This document shows, piece by piece, positions 6,314 through 8,713 of a stretch of DNA of 8,713 nucleotides. Origin of the DNA: Frankiales bacterium (GTDB lineage: Bacteria > Actinomycetota > Actinomycetes > Mycobacteriales > SCTD01); the NCBI GenBank assembly GCA_025966295.1, contig JAOPVD010000309.1, forward strand, positions 1 to 8,713. Direction: 5' to 3'. The translations under genes were made by a program, and so were the position numbers. The notes under the pieces were generated by a model. That model searched no databases, was not told where the DNA came from, and saw nothing but the letters and a program-made list of their open reading frames with translations. The stretch's first letter is position 1. Each line of letters begins with the position of its first letter.

Positions 6314-7846
6314 TCAGCTCAGCTGCTTCTTGATCTCGGTCTTGAGCACCTTGCCGACCTTGGACCGCGGCAGGTCGGGCCAGACCTCGACCTGCTTGGG
6401 GGTCTTGACGCTGCCAATCCGGGCCTTGACGAAGGCGGTGACCTCGGTGAGCTCGACCTGCTGGCCCGGGAGCAGCTGGAGCACGGCGGTGATGCGCTCG
6501 CCCCACTTCTCGTCCGGGAGCCCGACGACGGCGCAGTCCTGGACGGCCGGGTGCGCCATCAGCGCCTGCTCGACCTCGGTGGAGTAGACGTTGAAGCCGC
6601 CGGTGATCACCATGTCCTTCGCGCGGTCCACGATGTACAGGTACCCCTCGTCGTCGAGGTAGCCGACGTCCCCGGTGTGGTGCCACCCGAAGCGGGAGGC
6701 CTCGGCCGTCGCCTCCGGGTCCTTGTAGTAGCCGGCCATCACCAGCGACCCGCGGACCACGATCTCGCCGCGCCCGCCGCGCGGCACCAGGGTCCCGTCG
6801 TCGTCCATCACGGCCACGGTGACCAGCGGTGCGGGGCGGCCGGCCGAGGAGAGCCGCTCGGTGGCGATCGAGCCGTCGGGGTGGAAGTGGTCGGCGGGGG
6901 CCATGGTGGAGATCATCATCGGCGCCTCCGTCTGGCCGAAGAGCTGCGCCATGACAGGGCCGATCCGGGTCAGCGCCTCCGCGAGCCGGGTCGCCGACAT
7001 CGGGGCTGCGCCGTACCAGAAACACTGCAGGGACGACAGGTCCGTGCGCTCGAGCGCCTCGTGGGCGAGCACCATGTAGATGAGGGTGGGTGGCAGGAAC
7101 GTGTGGGTGACCCGGTGCCGCTCGACGTGCTCGAGGAACCCGCCGACGTCGGGAGCGCGCATCACCACGATCTCCCCGCCCTGGGCCAGGATGGGGAAGC
7201 ACAACACGCCGGCGGCGTGGGTGAGCGGCGCCAGCGCGAGGTAGACCGGCCGGCCCGCGAACGGGTAGCCGATCAGGGTGAGTGCGGTCATCGTCTCCAG
7301 GTTGCGCCCGGTCAGCAGCACGCCCTTGGGTCGGCCGGTGGTGCCGCCGGTCCCCACGATCATCGCCACGTCGTCGACCGGCTCCGCCGCTCCCTGCCCG
7401 GGGTCGTCGCCCTGCTCGCCGAGGAAGTCCGGCCACGTCAACGCGCCCTCGACCTCGCCGTCGAGGCAGACCAGGGTCGTCAGCTTCGGGAGGTCGCCGC
7501 GGATGCTGGACACCAACGGCGCGAACGCCGCCTGGAACACCAGCGCCGTGCAGTCGAACAAGTCCAGCAGCTGGCGGTTCTCCGCGGCTTCGTTGCGGGG
7601 GTTGACCGGGCACCACACCGCGCCGGCGCGACTGATCCCGAACACGCACGTGAACGCGACCGGGTCGTTGGCGGACAGGATCGCCACCTTCTCCCCGGCG
7701 CCGACCCCGTGCCGGACCAGCGCGGCGGCGATGCGGACCGACAGCGCCTGCACGTCCGCATAGCTGCTGGTCCGGCCGTCGGTGGTCAGGCAGGGCGCAC
7801 CGGGACCCAGCGACGCGCCCTTGTCGAGGTAGTCGACCAGACGCAC
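6314..7846 (-). CDS. AMP-forming acyl-CoA synthetase (FadD-like)
   Basis: The 510-residue enzyme is an ANL-superfamily ligase that activates a carboxylic acid with ATP to an acyl adenylate and then a CoA thioester. Motifs in order: the phosphate-binding loop G-T-G-G-T-T-G-R-P-K-G-V (165-176); F-G-Q-T-E (303-307; the first residue is more often Tyr); the adenine/ribose-binding T-G-D-V-G-Y-L (391-397, with D393); the hinge D-R-A-K-D-M-V-I-T-G-G-F-N-V-Y (407-421); and the catalytic lysine in R-S-K-V-G-K-V-L-K (K499). Length fits medium- or long-chain and aromatic acid:CoA ligases; the substrate cannot be read from sequence. The GTG start (7844-7846) has a GAGG ribosome binding site (7855-7852) that overlaps the stop of the upstream gene, seven bases away, so the two are co-transcribed and likely share a pathway. 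No clear terminator precedes furA. Confidence 0.94.
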   Translation of the reverse strand: MRLVDYLDKGASLGPGAPCLTTDGRTSSYADVQALSVRIAAALVRHGVGAGEKVAILSANDPVAFTCVFGISRAGAVWCPVNPRNEAAENRQLLDLFDCTALVFQAAFAPLVSSIRGDLPKLTTLVCLDGEVEGALTWPDFLGEQGDDPGQGAAEPVDDVAMIVGTGGTTGRPKGVLLTGRNLETMTALTLIGYPFAGRPVYLALAPLTHAAGVLCFPILAQGGEIVVMRAPDVGGFLEHVERHRVTHTFLPPTLIYMVLAHEALERTDLSSLQCFWYGAAPMSATRLAEALTRIGPVMAQLFGQTEAPMMISTMAPADHFHPDGSIATERLSSAGRPAPLVTVAVMDDDGTLVPRGGRGEIVVRGSLVMAGYYKDPEATAEASRFGWHHTGDVGYLDDEGYLYIVDRAKDMVITGGFNVYSTEVEQALMAHPAVQDCAVVGLPDEKWGERITAVLQLLPGQQVELTEVTAFVKARIGSVKTPKQVEVWPDLPRSKVGKVLKTEIKKQLS

Positions 7847-7853
7847 GGAGGCC

Positions 7854-8713
7854 TCAGCTCTCGACGGTGAGCACCGGTGCGGAGACCAGCCCGAAGCTGA
7901 GCAGTACGCCGAGCAGCTCGCGGTGACCGAGGGCCTGGCACCCCGAGGCGAACCCGGTGCGCCGCGGTGCCTGCTGCACCAGCGAGTAGGCGGCGTAGGC
8001 CTGGAGCAGCCCGGTCTGCTTGTAGTTCTGGTTGCCGTGGATGACGCAGTGCGCCCGGCCGAGCGGGCCGGAGGCGTGCACGGAGTCCATCGACTTGTTC
8101 ACGCGGGGGTTCTCGCGCGGCGGCATCTGGTTCATCACCTGGGCCGCCGTCGCGGTCAGCGCCGCGTAGCGCGCCTCGGGCTCCAGGTCCCTGGTGGCCT
8201 CGATGGCGGCGCCCACGATCTGGGGCACACCCTGCATGAGGGCCTTGTTGAAGACCCCGCCGAGCGCCTTCACGTTCGCGACCCGGGGGTCCTTGCGGAA
8301 CCACACCGGGTGGGCGGTGCCGCCCCACGGCAGCGCCAGCGCGAGCTCGTGCTGACCGGGGATGGCCAGCTGGTAGAGGCCGGCGTCGGCATCCCACGGC
8401 ACGTAGGTGTTCTGCTCCAGGTACATCGCGCCCGAGAGGGCCGCGTTGACCAGGATCGTCAGGGTCGAGGCGATGGTCGGGCTGCCGCCCCAGAACACCG
8501 CGATGTCCAGCGTGTCCAGCCCCGGCTTCTCCAGGCAGAGCTGGGCGGCGATCTCCCCGGTGGTGTACATCTGCGCGATCCCGGGGGAGAGCAGCAGCCC
8601 GGCGGCGGCGAAGTCCGCGCCGTACTGCTCGTCGCAGGTGATCAGCCAGTCCTGCTCGCCGGTCGTGTCGAGGTAGTGCGTCCCGGCGGCGAGGCTGGCC
8701 TGGACGACCTCGG
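7854..8713 (-). CDS. Saccharopine dehydrogenase-like NAD(P)-dependent oxidoreductase, 5' truncated
   Basis: The last 285 residues of a minus-strand protein are visible; the frame stays open from 8711 to the window edge, so the N-terminal Rossmann part lies outside. The fragment starts with V-V-Q-A-S-L-A-A-G-T-H-Y-L-D-T-T-G-E-Q-D-W (fragment 2-22), the typical segment after the nucleotide-binding fold in saccharopine dehydrogenase family proteins (clan of trans-acting enoyl reductases and related enzymes). An internal ATG at 8568-8570 is not the real start because this conserved segment lies before it. The remainder (about 80-285) is a substrate-type domain I cannot name with certainty; it may be the DUF5938 type found on some actinobacterial members, but this is recollection. 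True lysine-pathway function is doubtful given the partner gene. It is seven bases upstream of the acyl-CoA synthetase, implying a shared operon, possibly reduction and activation steps in breakdown of a lipid, steroid or ring acid. Confidence 0.8.
   Translation of the reverse strand, partial: EVVQASLAAGTHYLDTTGEQDWLITCDEQYGADFAAAGLLLSPGIAQMYTTGEIAAQLCLEKPGLDTLDIAVFWGGSPTIASTLTILVNAALSGAMYLEQNTYVPWDADAGLYQLAIPGQHELALALPWGGTAHPVWFRKDPRVANVKALGGVFNKALMQGVPQIVGAAIEATRDLEPEARYAALTATAAQVMNQMPPRENPRVNKSMDSVHASGPLGRAHCVIHGNQNYKQTGLLQAYAAYSLVQQAPRRTGFASGCQALGHRELLGVLLSFGLVSAPVLTVES

Noticed and set aside
6198..7649. A 483-residue minus-strand frame overlapping the ligase in another frame
   Set aside because: It is Arg/Gly/Pro-rich and out of frame with the well-supported ligase; it is a frame-shifted shadow.
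6551..7870. A 439-residue plus-strand frame opposite the acyl-CoA synthetase
   Set aside because: It is an antisense shadow with no family resemblance; the minus strand has every ligase motif.
1..8713. CRISPR arrays, tRNA/rRNA genes, transposases, toxin-antitoxin or phage defence genes
   Set aside because: No regularly spaced repeats, no cloverleaf-like sequence and no proteins of these classes were seen on either strand.

Overview
The window is high-GC DNA with GC-rich third codon positions, GTG starts and compact operons, which points to an actinobacterium. Supporting signs are a DinB/mycothiol-dependent maleylpyruvate isomerase family protein and a furA-katG operon of the mycobacterial/streptomycete type. 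Genus cannot be fixed from this sequence; a Nocardioides-, Pseudonocardia- or Mycobacteriales-like source would all fit.

Layout from left to right. Positions 1-493 (+) hold the 3' end of a maleylpyruvate isomerase family gene, followed by a small hairpin. Positions 763-1326 (-) encode a DHFR/RibD-like reductase with a strong ribosome binding site. Positions 1327-1842 are a long spacer with no convincing gene, apart from a 16-bp perfect palindrome and a possible 22-23-codon leader ORF just before the next gene. Positions 1843-3519 (+) encode an ABC1/AarF/UbiB-family atypical kinase with two C-terminal membrane segments. A strong 16-bp hairpin at 3545-3585 separates it from the convergent katG.

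The right half is entirely on the minus strand. Reading in the direction of transcription there is a truncated saccharopine-dehydrogenase-like protein (beyond 8713 to 7854), an AMP-forming acyl-CoA synthetase (7846-6314), then furA (6252-5779) and katG (5782-3605). The first two are separated by only 7 bp and look like one metabolic operon. furA and katG overlap by 4 bp and form a peroxide-response operon: FurA is the metal-dependent repressor and KatG the haem catalase-peroxidase. The 61-bp gap before furA carries a recognisable FurA-box-like sequence overlapping a -35 element, with a -10 placed so that the transcript would start at or next to the furA ATG (leaderless).

No CRISPR array, tRNA, rRNA, insertion sequence, phage or defence module was seen. 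The window reads as ordinary chromosomal housekeeping and catabolic DNA. The best items for a second look are the apparently leaderless FurA promoter, the possible leader ORF before the ABC1 kinase, the variant DVG motif in that kinase, and the unexplained dehydrogenase/ligase pair.
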